In this document: in pieces, positions 23,028 through 34,974 of the stretch
Layout: every line of letters starts with the position of its first letter
How positions within the stretch are numbered: position 1 is the first letter of the stretch
Origin: Smallanthus sonchifolius
Lineage: Eukaryota; Streptophyta; Magnoliopsida; Asterales; Asteraceae
Reading direction: 5' to 3'
Length of the DNA stretch: 64,000 nucleotides
Assembly: GCA_023525975.1 (NCBI GenBank)
Contig: CM042028.1
Coordinates: 77,065,501-77,129,500, forward strand
Program-made: the position numbers and the translations under genes
The notes under the pieces: model-generated
Seen by the model: only the letters and a program-made list of their open reading frames with translations
Databases searched by the model: none
Told to the model about the DNA's origin: nothing

Positions 23028-24319
23028 TAGGATTAGGTTCAGGTAAAAATCATTTTAATTGTAAGAAGGATTTAGGGCCATTAGATCAAATTATAGAAAA
23101 AAAATTAATGATTGAGATTAAATTGTAGGAGAAAAAGTTGTTGGAAGTGTATTTTAGTCTTGTTCACTTTTGTTGACTTTTATCAAGTTCCCCCCCCATT
23201 TTAAACATTCATAACTTTTACATACGACATTATTTTTTCAAAAAAATTACACCATAAAAACGAGCGTTTTTTCATCTTTAAAACGAGTATAGTGTCGTTA
23301 TAAACAAAAACGAATTTTTTTTATGTTTTCCAGTTCATTATGTAATTAGTCAGGTCAATGTTTAATACAAGTTAATTGTGTAATACAAGTTCAATGTGTA
23401 ATACAAGTTCATTGTGTAATACAAGTTTATTGTGTAATACAAGTTCATTGTGTAATACCACGTCTGGTCATTGTGTAATACAAGTTCATTGTGTTATATG
23501 TATTTATCATTGTGTTTTACGTTTTCCAGCTCATTATGTAGTTAGTCAGGTCATTATGTAATACAAGTTCATCGTGTATTACAAGTTCATTGTGTAATAC
23601 CACGTCTGGTCATTGTGTAATACAATTTCATTGTGTAATACAAGTTCATTGTGTAATACAAGTTCATTGTGTAATTAGTCAAATCATTATGTAATACAAG
23701 TTCATTGTGTAATTAGTCAGGTCATTGTGTAATACAAGTTCATTGTGTAATACAAGTTCATTGTGTTATACAAGTTCAATGTGTAATACAGGTTCATTGT
23801 GTTATATGTATTTATCATTGTGTTTTACGTTTTCCAGCTCATTGTGTAGTTAGTCAGGTTATTGTGTAATACAAGTTCATTGTGTAATACCACGTCTGGT
23901 CATTGTGTAATACAAGTTCATTGTGTAATTAGTCAAGTCATTGTGTAATACAAGTTTATTGTGTAATTAGTCAGGTCGTTGTGTAATACAAGTTCATTGT
24001 GTAATACAAGTTCATTGTGTCAAATATTTTTCATCATTGTGTTATATGTTTTCATCATTGTGTTTTACGTTTTCAGCTCATTGTGTAATTCGCTCATTAT
24101 TGTGTAATTCGCTCAAATACGTCAGGTCATTTTGTAATATGCTCATTGTGTAATATCAGACCTTGTATTACACATTGACCTGGTATATTGCATATTGACC
24201 TGGTATATTACACATTGACCATTATGTTCTCCATTTAAAAACAATAAAATGACACATGTCAAGCTTAGAATCCTTCTTACCCTTCTTATTTTTAAAACCC
24301 TTTTACTCTAACCTAACCC

Positions 24320-24322
<3 letters not shown>
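23028..24322. mobile_element. TIR element in a TA microsatellite, with internal minisatellite
   Basis: The left end TAGGATTAGGTTCAGGTAAAA and the complement of the right end, TAGGGTTAGGTTAGAGTAAAA, match. An inner pair (GTAAGAAGGATT on the left; the complement GTAAGAAGGATTCTAAGC on the right) is also mirrored. Both sides are TA repeats. No transposase is visible. About two thirds of the element is an expanded minisatellite. Superfamily not assigned. Confidence 0.65.
23340..24200. repeat. CATTGTGTAATACAAGTT minisatellite array
   Basis: Dozens of copies of a 17-18-bp unit (T)CATTGTGTAATACAAGTT recur, with higher-order blocks that insert ACCACGTCTGG, AATTAGTCAGGT or GTTATATGTATTTAT. Near 24155-24220 the unit appears in opposite orientation (TATTACACATTGACCTGG). 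Open frames across it are repeat artefacts. Confidence 0.9.
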
Positions 24323-24360
<38 letters not shown>

Positions 24361-25019
24361 TTAAAAAATTTTAGGCCCCTCAAAATTACGTACCCCGCAC
24401 GGCGGCACATGCCGCACATGCCACTGAGCCACCTCTGAGGTTAGATAGAATCACAATTTCAAAAGACTAATCATCAAATCATGTAGAGTCACGATGCATG
24501 CACATATCGAAGAAAAGCTCAGTACAGGGTGGAAGTAAACCACCTGCAGTGGGGCTCTTATAGACGAGACGAACGCCAAGAAAGCCACATTGTGTGGCTA
24601 CGTGAGAGCATTCCCATTTGGATCCCCATCCTCAAAATTTAGAAAAAAACTCATGGAAACCTCCTATTTCACTTCTCCATGAGAGTTAGGGATGGCATTG
24701 TGTCGTGTTCGGGCCGGATATTAGAAATCCTAGTTCTATACCAGACCCAATACTATTTTTCTTCTCTTTTTATTTTATTTTATCTCACCACATTCTATCC
24801 ACCTTTTATTTTAGTCAGACAATAGCAAGGATTGATTATTAGGAGCCACTGCATCCATCAGTTCAATACTTGGTTCTTACCTAAACTATATTACGTTGCG
24901 ATAGGTGAACTAGCGTATTGTGTGTAGTTAGTTAAAGTAATAATCATTTTATAAATTAAAACTTAAATTATGTTAAAAATCTTATATAAAAATATATACT
25001 AACACAGCATATCAGACAA
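24323..25019. other. (TA)n tract and non-coding stretch upstream of MULE gene
   Basis: A pure TA run lies at about 24325-24357, followed by mixed non-coding sequence. No gene is recognised, and the MULE left terminal repeat could not be placed. Confidence 0.5.
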
Positions 25020-26778
25020 CGAAGTAGATAACGTAGAAGTAGACATGAGGGATATGATGCTTTTGTTGATAGTGGCGAAGAATTTGTAGGGAGAATCACA
25101 CATGATTCTCATGAAGAAAGTAACTAGGATGATGATGTTGATGGCCTAGATTGTTATCCTATGGGCTATGACTCATTTGATAGTTTAACAGAAGACACTG
25201 AGGATGCTTTTGAAACTACAAGAAGTTAGAAATTGAAAGAACTTAAGAATAAAAGGAAGCAACATAATCCTACTGTTGAAGTAACATTTTATGTTGGTCG
25301 GATATTTGGCAATGCAAAGGAGGTGAATGAGACAGTCAGATGACATGCCACTGAAACTAGGAGAGAATTGGTATTTTTGAGAAATGAAAAAAGAAGGATC
25401 ATAGCCATTTTTCATGGAAATGTGCAACATATAAAGGTAAAATCTAACTTCTTATTTAATTTGTAATTATATTACTATATGTTGTATTACTTTATCATTT
25501 ATGTTCTTTATCATGTAAAGGGTGATGAGCCTTGTCAATCAAATGTTGGTCATGACGGGGACAAAGTTACAAGTGGGGACATACTTAAAAAGAAAAGGAA
25601 ATTCGACGACTGTCTTTGGGTTTTGTACATAACAAAACTAACCACTAAAGATGAGACCTGGATAGTGAAAACCTACAAAGCAGAGCATGCTTGTCTTCAA
25701 TCAAGGTCCATAAAAGCATTCACTTCTTCATTCATGGCTCAAGAGTCACGAGTTCTAAGTCAGATAGAGTCAAATCCAAATGTTTAAACCAAAACTATTC
25801 AAGATGACTTATAAAAAGATTGGGGGTTTTTCAAAAGAACAATATTCTAAGTTGAGGGATTATATCCTCGAGGTGCAGGGTGCAAATCCAGGCTCAACGG
25901 TTAAGTTTGTTGTGGAGTCTGAAACCAACCCATATTCACCAACCAGAGTATTCAAAAGAGTTTACATATGTCTAGGTGCTATGAAAGAGGGCTTTAAGGC
26001 ATGAAAACAAAAATTCATGGATCTAGTTCCTTCAATGTCTTCAGATTGACCTGGATCTGAGCATAAATTCAAACTTCATTTTCATTTCAGACAAGCAAGA
26101 GGTAAGTGCAAGTTAAAATTTATTGTTTTAGTTTGTGTGTCCTACAACAGTGTTAAACAAGTAACTGTGTTTGTGTGTTTGATGGTTCTTGTTCTAGGGT
26201 ATTATTCTGGCAGTTTCACCATATTTCCATTTGCAAAGCATAGATTCTGTATAAGACATATCCATGAGAATATGAAGCTTCAATAGAGATGAAAAGGCTT
26301 CAAAGACATCTTGTGGAATTGTACAACATCAACAACTGTTCCAAATTTTGAAGCAAAGATGGAAGAGTTAAAGAAGCATAAGGTTGATACATACAACTAT
26401 TTAGGAAAAGTATCATCATAACATTGGTCAAAGTCTCACTTCACATGTAAGTTCCTTTCACAAAAAAATATAATTAACTTTCTTGTATAAACAAATTTAT
26501 TAATTATTGACTTGGATTTTGTTAGGGAGAGCACAGTATGCTATTAAACAACATGTGTGAAGTTCTAAACGCAAGGAGTACAGAAGAAAGGGACAAACTA
26601 ATAATTTGTTCCTTGGATTACGTAAGGGGGTACTTGATAAAGAGGATAGAAAATGTGCTCAGAGTTATAGAAAAATCTAATGACCCACCCACACCTAGTG
26701 CAAACAAACAGTTGGACAGTATAAAGAAAGAGGTTGCCAAGCAAACTGTTTTGTGGACTGGTAATAGTAAGTACCAGG
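25020..26778 (+). pseudogene. MuDR-like MULE transposase, N-terminal and central part
   Basis: Fragments in family order: acidic N-terminus (25020-25200); the MuDR DNA-binding region with CLWVLYITKLTTKDETWIVK (about 25609) and AEHACLQSRSIKAFTSSF; YSKLRDYILEVQGANPGSTV (about 25845) and VYICLGAMKEGFKA then a stop (26002-26004); FAKHRFCIRHIHENMKLQ then a stop (about 26235-26287); TSTTVPNFEAKMEELKKHKV; MLLNNMCEVLNARSTEERDK; and LWTGNSKYQV at the break point. Likely introns interrupt it (for example 25436-25520). The frame is cut at KYQ by an LTR element and resumes at 42264. The strand-exchange Asp region after FKA is missing or degraded. Transposase, inactive. Confidence 0.8.
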
Positions 26779-28066
26779 TGATCGTGTGTCGAAGGCTAAT
26801 AAAAAATATAATTAAAAACCGATCCTTAGCTACTGACTTTAGTACGGAAAGTAAGGTTGTCGAACCCACAAGGAATTCGTGGAAAACGCTATTTGATTAT
26901 TACTTAATAAAACTGCACAAACTACTGATCTTTAAATACTGACTTTGAAAATGATTGCTAAAGCAACAAACTTTAATTGAGTTAAAAGTGATTAAGAGAA
27001 AAGGGATCGCTCCCGGGTTAAGATTACACACGTTAATGATAAAACTGGATAGATACTTGTTGAAATTCACATAGACATGAATTGTAAACACCAATGATTG
27101 ATAAATAGAAAAAAACCCAAAAATTTGACTGTGTTTATTTACGATTCGAAAACCGAATAATTGACACAAGATGAATCCCTAGTTAATTATCTTCCAATTT
27201 TAGAACATAAAACCTAAAGCAATCAATGGTTCACGATTAGAAAACCGAGTAACTGATGACAACACCAAATCTCAATGAACCAAACCGTTTAATCAATAAA
27301 GGAAAAAACAAAAGCATGCAACTAAACATACGATTGAATCACAAATTAATCTAACAAAGTATAAACCCAAAAAAATATCAAACACAAGCAATCATACACC
27401 CGGGAACAACCACGAGTGATTTAGCAACGTATAAACGACATTGTACATTCAAAACTTAATTCGGACAAACAAAACATCAACTAAACAATTAGAACTCTTC
27501 ACAAACCCTTAAAATCGCCCAAAATTCGTCCAAGAAGCTCCAGGGAATGAATGATGACGACTGTAGGGCTTTTGGATTGCCTATATAGCCAAAACCCTCA
27601 AAAATCTCGTTTTTCTCTCTAGGGAGCGTAAGCTACGCCGATAGGGGCGTAAGCTATGCTCTCCCCCTCTCTCCTACGCTCTTTCCACCTGTGCTACTCT
27701 CCTAAAACGCTCTTCAAAAAATTCTCTATAGCGTAAGCTACACCGGGGAGGGCGTAAGCTACGCTCCTAACCAAATTTTCATATCCGGCTCGTCGAAACA
27801 CCCCAAATCGATATATTATGGACCACGTGATTCAATTTCTAGCTCAGGATATGCTCCTTCCAAGTTTTACACTATAGAACTTCCTGATAAGCATCCATCG
27901 TTGCATAGTTTCACATCCAATCCTTCTACTTGCTTCCAAGTGCTTCCCAAAACGCGTAATTAGCATCCAATCACCTGTAGATCATAATATACTCAATGTC
28001 ACTGCATTCAACATGCATAACTAATTAATAATGCAATATTAAACACAACCAAACACTCAATCATCA
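26779..28066 (-). repeat. 3' LTR of gypsy element A
   Basis: 1288 bp, aligned along its length with 40926-42258. On the minus strand a TATA box (complement of CTATATAGCC, 27581-27590) lies 36 bp downstream of the nearest of four GCGTA-GCT-TACGC palindromes (27626-27764). The tail retains eight or nine bases (AACCAAAC) missing from the other LTR. Confidence 0.92.
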
Positions 28067-31000
28067 CATCCCCACACCTAACTTTTCCTTGCCCTCAAAC
28101 AAAGCTCGTTCGTTATTTTCCAACCATTATTAACAATTACACTTTAAAAATCCCTTACCAGTTCTCAGCTAAGGTCCAAATTCATACTCAACTCACAAGA
28201 CTTACCACAGTCAATAGATTTACACCTAGCACGCACATAGATGATACGCAATTTAAAACCAAAATATCTAACCAAGCCTAACATGCTTCAGGTTTTCCTC
28301 ATACTTGCAATCCTCATAAGATTCACTCCACTCAGTTTGTATCTGGACTAGCAAAAGTAATGCTAGTATGTATATGGAACACTCAGACCACTAATGAAAC
28401 ATCATTATCATAAGCTTGCATATCAATCATAACACCACCAAATAACACAAACTTTGCACAAATCAAGAGGTCTTTAATGGGTTGTAATGTTGGGCTTGGG
28501 CTAAGGGTGTGGAATAGGGAATTTAAAGTGGCTTGGATGAGCGAAATCCAACTAAGTTACTTATTCAATCTAACCACTACAAAGGATCAAATCTCTACTT
28601 TGGGTAAACATGACCCATTACACAATTAAGCTCTTATTTCTTTGACTAAAACTTAAACTTTTGGTAAATGTTGACCCAATCACATATTTTTTTGTACTTT
28701 TTTCTCATTTTTTCTTTCTTTTTTATATTTTTTTTCTTTTCTACTATAAACTCTAACCTAATTGAATTCCAACTCACGGGTTAAAAAAAGGCTAAACAGA
28801 GGTTCGGGCTAATGTTGTGGGTTTGACAAACGAAAGGATATAGGCTCAAACTTGGCTTCTAAGGGATATTGTACGGGTAGGGAAAACAAAAGAAAAAGTT
28901 TAAACAATGGGTTCATCCTACTGCCTCTATCATATTCATGCAACAGTTCGGTTCATGATTTTGAAATGTATCATATACGCAAGTTCTAAAATGATGCAAC
29001 ATTATGGTAAACACACACGGAAAGAAAATGAGCAATCAATCCTAATTATGTTCTATGCTCGATATCAAAGCTCAAAATCTCATGAAAACGGTGGAATAGG
29101 GTTACGGATGTGAAAGCATGCATAAATGTCCACTATCTACCATGTTACCCCCGGTTAGACATTTTTACCAAAATTTCTGAAAACAGCTTGCTAGGCTACT
29201 TTATCCGTGCAACTTAAAGAGTATAACCATAACTAAGGACCTAGACCTATGTTCAGGTAGGTAAAATGTTAGTGATTTACATTGAAAATCCGGTTTTCCA
29301 ACACAATTAAACTTCCTCGGGACTTTTTTCATCATTTCCAAATTTTCAATTTTTCTCAACTTTCCACTACTTTCGACTTTCTCTCACTTTCTTTCCCTAT
29401 CCCTACTCTTAAAATTTACATTGTCCCCAATGTATATTAAAAATAAAACTTTTGTGCGGTTCAAGGGTACTAACCATCCTATTCCCAAATCAGTGCAAGC
29501 CTCAACTACCCACGGGTGATACGACTCAATTACAAAGAACTAAAATTAAACAGACCAAAATAAATAACAACTAAACAAACTAAAAAGAAAATAAACAAAA
29601 CAAAATAAAACTATAAAAGAGCACATGACCTGATTATGTCTTCATGTCGAGGTCACTTTTGTAGGAATCACGGTTGCATTTAGCATATGCAACAAGCCTT
29701 TTAAACCCCTCGGTAGCCCGAGTGGACGAGTGAAGTCTCGTGAGGGGTTTCTATTGAACACACCCACAAAGTTCAAGCTGCCTCCATGCGCCTTCCCCAC
29801 ACTTGGGTCTTGCTGTAGTGACAACGAACTGAAACAAAAACATAAACAAAACAAAACAAAACAAAAACAAAAAATTCCAAAAAGCGGGGTTGCTTCCCTG
29901 TTAGCGCTAAGTTTTAAGGTCTTCAGCCAGACCATACCTGGTTTAGCTCTTATGATGGTTGGAACACAAATTCCCTTCCAAATGCTACCTTACATGCTTG
30001 GTTATCCTTTCCATTCGGACTTAAATTTCTCATGTGTTCCACAGCAAAAAACTCGCCTTCATCTCTCATTTTCCAATACTCTCCCGTCTCATATGAATGC
30101 CTAACAAACTTGGGAGGTTTCTTTGACCTAGCCGGTAATTTCGATGACTTCGTGTCCGACTTGGTATAACTACTTGAACTTTCCACATGTTGCTTCCATT
30201 GTGGCTTTTCTACTTGCACTCCCTCATCCCCACACTTGGGTGATGCTGCATCTACCGTCTCATTCATTTCCTTTAGCTTAAACCTGTCAAGAACAAAACC
30301 TTTCTCGATTGTGTCACCCTCATCCACTTTGGACCGAGGAGGACACTTATTAGTAGCACCTGCTTTGGAATGTTTTAATTTTATTAAAATAGGAAAAAGT
30401 ATTAGAAAGAATGTTTAAGTTAAACTCATGGTTTCCAAAGGTCATACTGACTGTGTTGTCTCTCCAATTGATCTGTGCATTGGCAGTCGCCAAGAATGGT
30501 CTTCCAAGGATGACCCTTGTCTGCTTCTTCTTCACAGTCGGTGCATAATCAAGTACCAAAAAATCTTCAGTGTAATAGAATTCCCCGACCTTCACAGCAA
30601 CTCCTCTAATCATCCCCCGAGCTCATTTCTATGTCAAACCGGCTAACACCACGATGGTGTCAACTTGCTGTAGAGGACCAAAGTCAGACTGGTCATACAG
30701 ACTTCCCGGTAATATACTGACACTTGACTCATAATCCAACAATGCTTGATTAATCGTTAGTTCCCTAACTTTAACTAGGATAAAGGGTTCTCCAAACTCA
30801 CTTTCCTCTTCTGAATCACTCTCTTCACCATCTACGTGGGCACTCACCGCACTAACATATGCATTCTTTGAACTTGACCCTTGATGTTGTGGGTTGACTT
30901 GAGTGTCACTTGGTAGCTTGCCCAGGTCTCGTCTCGACATCTCTTCTACCAACTGCCCTACTTGCTTGGATTGAGCATTCACCGTCTTATCCCGGACCTC

Positions 31001-33186
31001 AATATCCTTCTTCAACTCCTTTATTGCATCCATCAGGGCATTGAATTGATTTCCCCCCAACTCGTCACCACCTGCAGTTCCACTCTGCTAATTTTGTTGT
31101 TGGTAATTCCTTGAATAACCTTGCTGACTCCCATGTTGATAACCACCTTGATTATTTGGACCTCGTTGATAGCCTTGATTGTACCCCTGCTGTCGGTTTT
31201 GGTACTGTTGTTGTTGTGGTTAGTCCTCCACCCTTCACATTAACACCTTGAAAATTAGGATTCAATTGATTAGAAGTGTTACCATACCTGAGGTTAGGGA
31301 GATTTCTGAGTCCAGGATGATAGTGGGTTGCATTCATATCTTACTGCCTTCATTCGCCACTAAGTTGGTTCACCTCTTCGACCTTCCCTAATTCCCTTGG
31401 GGAGTCGACAAACGTATGACCCATCTCGCTTCACCCATCACAAATCGGGTATGTCTGTGATACATTAGCCACATCTTTACTTCCCGACCTCCCAAGCCTT
31501 ACCATTTGAGTTTCTATGGCTTCTAACCGCTTGTTGGTTTCGTAGTCTACCAGTTTCACCGATGCAGATCTCGACTTTGCTCTTCTACTAGCATGTGCTT
31601 GCCGCTTAGATGTTGTACTCAACTTCTCCAAGATTTCCCAATCCTCGTCCTCATGGTTAGAGAAAAATGTTCCATTACTTGTGGAAGTTACATCTCGAAC
31701 ATCCTCAGGAGACAACCCCTCATAGAATTTCTGAATTAATTCCCACTTCTCGATACCATGGTGTGGGCACAAACTTAAGAGTTCCTTGAATCGCTTAAGT
31801 GTTTCATAAAAAAGGTTCCCCTGATTGCAGCTGAAATTCCAGAATAGCGATGCAAGCTGCATTCGTCTTGTGTGGCGGGTAGTACTCATCCAAAAATTGT
31901 TGTTGCATTTCTGCCCATGTAGCAATACTTCCTGCTGGAAATGAAAAGAACCACTGTTTGGCGTTATCCTTTAATGAGAATTGGAAGAGGAGTAGTTTCA
32001 CTTCTTCCGGGGAGAAACCCTGACCACCGATGGTGCCACATGTTGCCTCATATTCCGACAAGTGATGGTAAGGTTCCTTAGTGGCTCATCCATAAAAATC
32101 CGGGAGAATCCCCAAACAACCCGACTGAATCTCAAAGGCTCTTCCCCTGTAGACAGGTGGTATGACTGAGGAAAAGTTCACTGCAATGGCGGGATGGAAG
32201 TGACTGTCCACCCCTTAATTAGGTGGTTGGTATATAAAGTTACGTCTCTCAAGGTTCCTGTCCCTCGGTGGTTCACCCCTCATATTTCTTTGATTCACTG
32301 GGGGTTGTCGGAACCGATCTTCTTGACCCACATTCCTTTGGTTGCTTTGGTAATTTCCCTGACGATACCCATACAATTCTTGTGGTGGTGGTTGCACCTA
32401 ACCATCAACTCCATATCGTTCATATCTCTGATTTCTAGGAGGGAATGCCTCTTGGTGATTCAGGTCATACCATTCTTCTTCTTCATCCCAGTTCTCACGT
32501 TGAGAACCACGTTGTGGGTGATGACTGCGTCCCGGTGACAACAACTCATCCTCATCATAGTCAGAGTAGCTTGGGTGGCTGTTTTGGGGTTGATATGGAT
32601 GGTTACGAAATAGTGGCTAGGGTGGTGGTTGTTAGTTTTGTTGTGGTTTCTAGGGTGGTGGTTGCTGTGGTCTCGGACCTTGGTTTTGTGGTTGGTTTTG
32701 TTGATTTGGGATGTTTTGTTGATTTGGGATGTTTTGTTGATTTGGGAACAGGAGATCTGGTAGGGATGGCAATGGGTCGGGTTTGGGACAGGTTTAGGTA
32801 ATCCCAAACCCATACGCGATTATAAAAGCTTGTCTCATACCCGGCACAAAACCCATCGGGTTTCTATCGGGTAACTACCCATCGGGTATCGGGTATGTCG
32901 CGGGTTTCGGGTAAACCCGTTACTTTGTAAAAAAATACCCGTTGGGTATACTTGACCCAAAACCCGTCGGGTATCTACCGTGTATATATAAAAATTGTAA
33001 TTAAAATGAAAAGGAAAGAAATAAAATCATGTCGGGGAGATACATTTAAAATAAATACATTATATATACTTAAAATAAATACAGTACATATACTTAAAAT
33101 CAATAAAAAAAAGAAAGAAAACCATGTCGGGTTTATAATCAGGTAAACGGGTATATGTTATCGGGGCGGGTAAACTGGTATATCAC

Positions 33187-34028
33187 TGTTGAGAATCATG
33201 GTACCAGTTTTAACTTTTTAAAACGATAATTATTTAAACCTTTTAAATAAATAAATCAGATATATTTTGCGAAAGATTTAATAGTACCATTACCAGATCA
33301 GATCCAGATTCCTTTCAGTGATCCGATTACACGCAAATAAATAATATTAAATAACCAACCATAGGATGTTCAGATTTATACCTTTGACGATAACCAGATC
33401 TGAAACACCTTAGTATAATGAACGTCACGCTAGTTGACTCGTACACGAAAAACCCGCAGCAAAACGTCACACGGTTGCACAATGGAGAGGCCGATCTCGA
33501 CGGCGGAGGCGCGACAGTGGTTTGCGGCAGCGGTGGCCGGCCACGCGTCAACGCACGGAGGTGGAGGTGGCGTCGGTCGAACTCGCAAGGAGGGGGAGGG
33601 CGCCGATTTTGGGTTGTAGGGGATTAGGTTAGGGTTTTGATTATAATATTATATTTATAAACATTATATTTACACACTGGTCTCCTATGGTATTAACAGT
33701 TAATACCCTAGTAATAATAATCCATTAATTATTAAACCCTTAGATTTTACTAATTATATATAATCAGTAAAAATCTAATCCTTAAACGTTTAACTGATCA
33801 AACATTTATTCCCCGCAAATAATTAATTAATCAGATAATTAATTATATCATTCTCCGATAAATATTTCTTTAAATATTTACTCACCATTTATTATTTACG
33901 TCTTTCATGAATAATATTTAATAATTAAATATTATATATATTTGTTCGTTGCCTAAGGTGTAACTCTTTGGATCGTACCTCAATAGTAACGTTGAATTAA
34001 TTGACGATCGGACATCATATATCCAACA
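33187..34028 (-). repeat. 3' LTR of copia element
   Basis: 842 bp, aligned end to end with 39656-40459. A GC-rich island (33440-33620) differs by indels between the two LTRs (a GGCCGGCCACGCGTCAACG-containing stretch is present only here). Confidence 0.93.
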
Positions 34029-34410
34029 ATCTCCCACTTGGTCGATTCTTCAATTAATCGGTTCAACGTAGACAATGGTGGACGCCTAGCTGCATCTCAC
34101 TGCCCCTAGCAATGTATGATGTATTTACAATCGTCAAACTACTTCCTTGTGTACAAGTAACCTTTGCTTTACCAAGTCTAACAGTCCTAGTAATCATATG
34201 TATCCTTTCTGTTTAGGGCATCCGTTGAACATGAGACATGGATACAATTCACTTCTCATATGTGGTTCAACTATTCTTGTTCTCGTTCTCCTATTCAAAG
34301 TGGTCTAAACAAACTACTCTTTAGTTTGAGCATGGCCATGCGTTTAACACCAGCATGAATCAACGAGGGAGCCAGAATGTCCAACTTCTAATTAAAGAAG
34401 AACATAATTC

Positions 34411-34545
34411 CTTTGGCCGCATACAACTCCCACTAAACTTCATATTACTCCCGATCATACCCTTATTACTGCCTGCTTTTGGCCGCGTACAACTCCCACT
34501 AAACTTCAGATTACTCCCGATCATACCCTTATTACTGCCTGCTAA
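34411..34545. repeat. 67-bp tandem duplication in copia 3' non-coding region
   Basis: TTGGCCGC(A/G)TACAACTCCC through TACCCTTATTACTGCCTGC occurs twice back to back. The rest of 34040-34970 is the element's non-coding 3' region. Confidence 0.9.
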
Positions 34546-34974
34546 GGTACAGCGTTAGATAAGATCAAAGAACAACCTTTAGTCAGAGTTAGTTCTAGTA
34601 AGTGCCTCGGGTCGAGGATCGACAGATCTTACTTTATTCAAAACATCTCAAGACATCGATCCATGAAGATAGTTTTGAAGTGAGCTACGTCCAATAATTA
34701 TTCTCTAATAATTATCTGTGAATATGGTTTCCGACTTCTTGGTCTTTCATTCACAATGAACCAACCATCCGATTCACAATAGTCTTACGTTCAGATTGAT
34801 TCCCATAAATATGATCGACTACGGACGTTTAGAATAATCTATATATTCAAGGATTTCTAAAACGTATAAACTATTGAATTCAGTAACATCTAATAATAAT
34901 GCATTTAACCATTAAATCAAATATTAAAAATATTGTAACTGTATTGTTCGAATACACCAAATACTAAATACAGA

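Noticed and set aside
23340..24200. CRISPR-like array of short repeats
   Set aside because: Repeats are directly tandem without unique spacers, lie in a plant transposon-like element, and there are no cas genes.
32460..32813. Repetitive minus-strand frame with NKTSQI repeats and its plus-strand shadow
   Set aside because: It is an off-frame reading of an 18-bp repeat in the gypsy gag and crosses into the hAT terminus.
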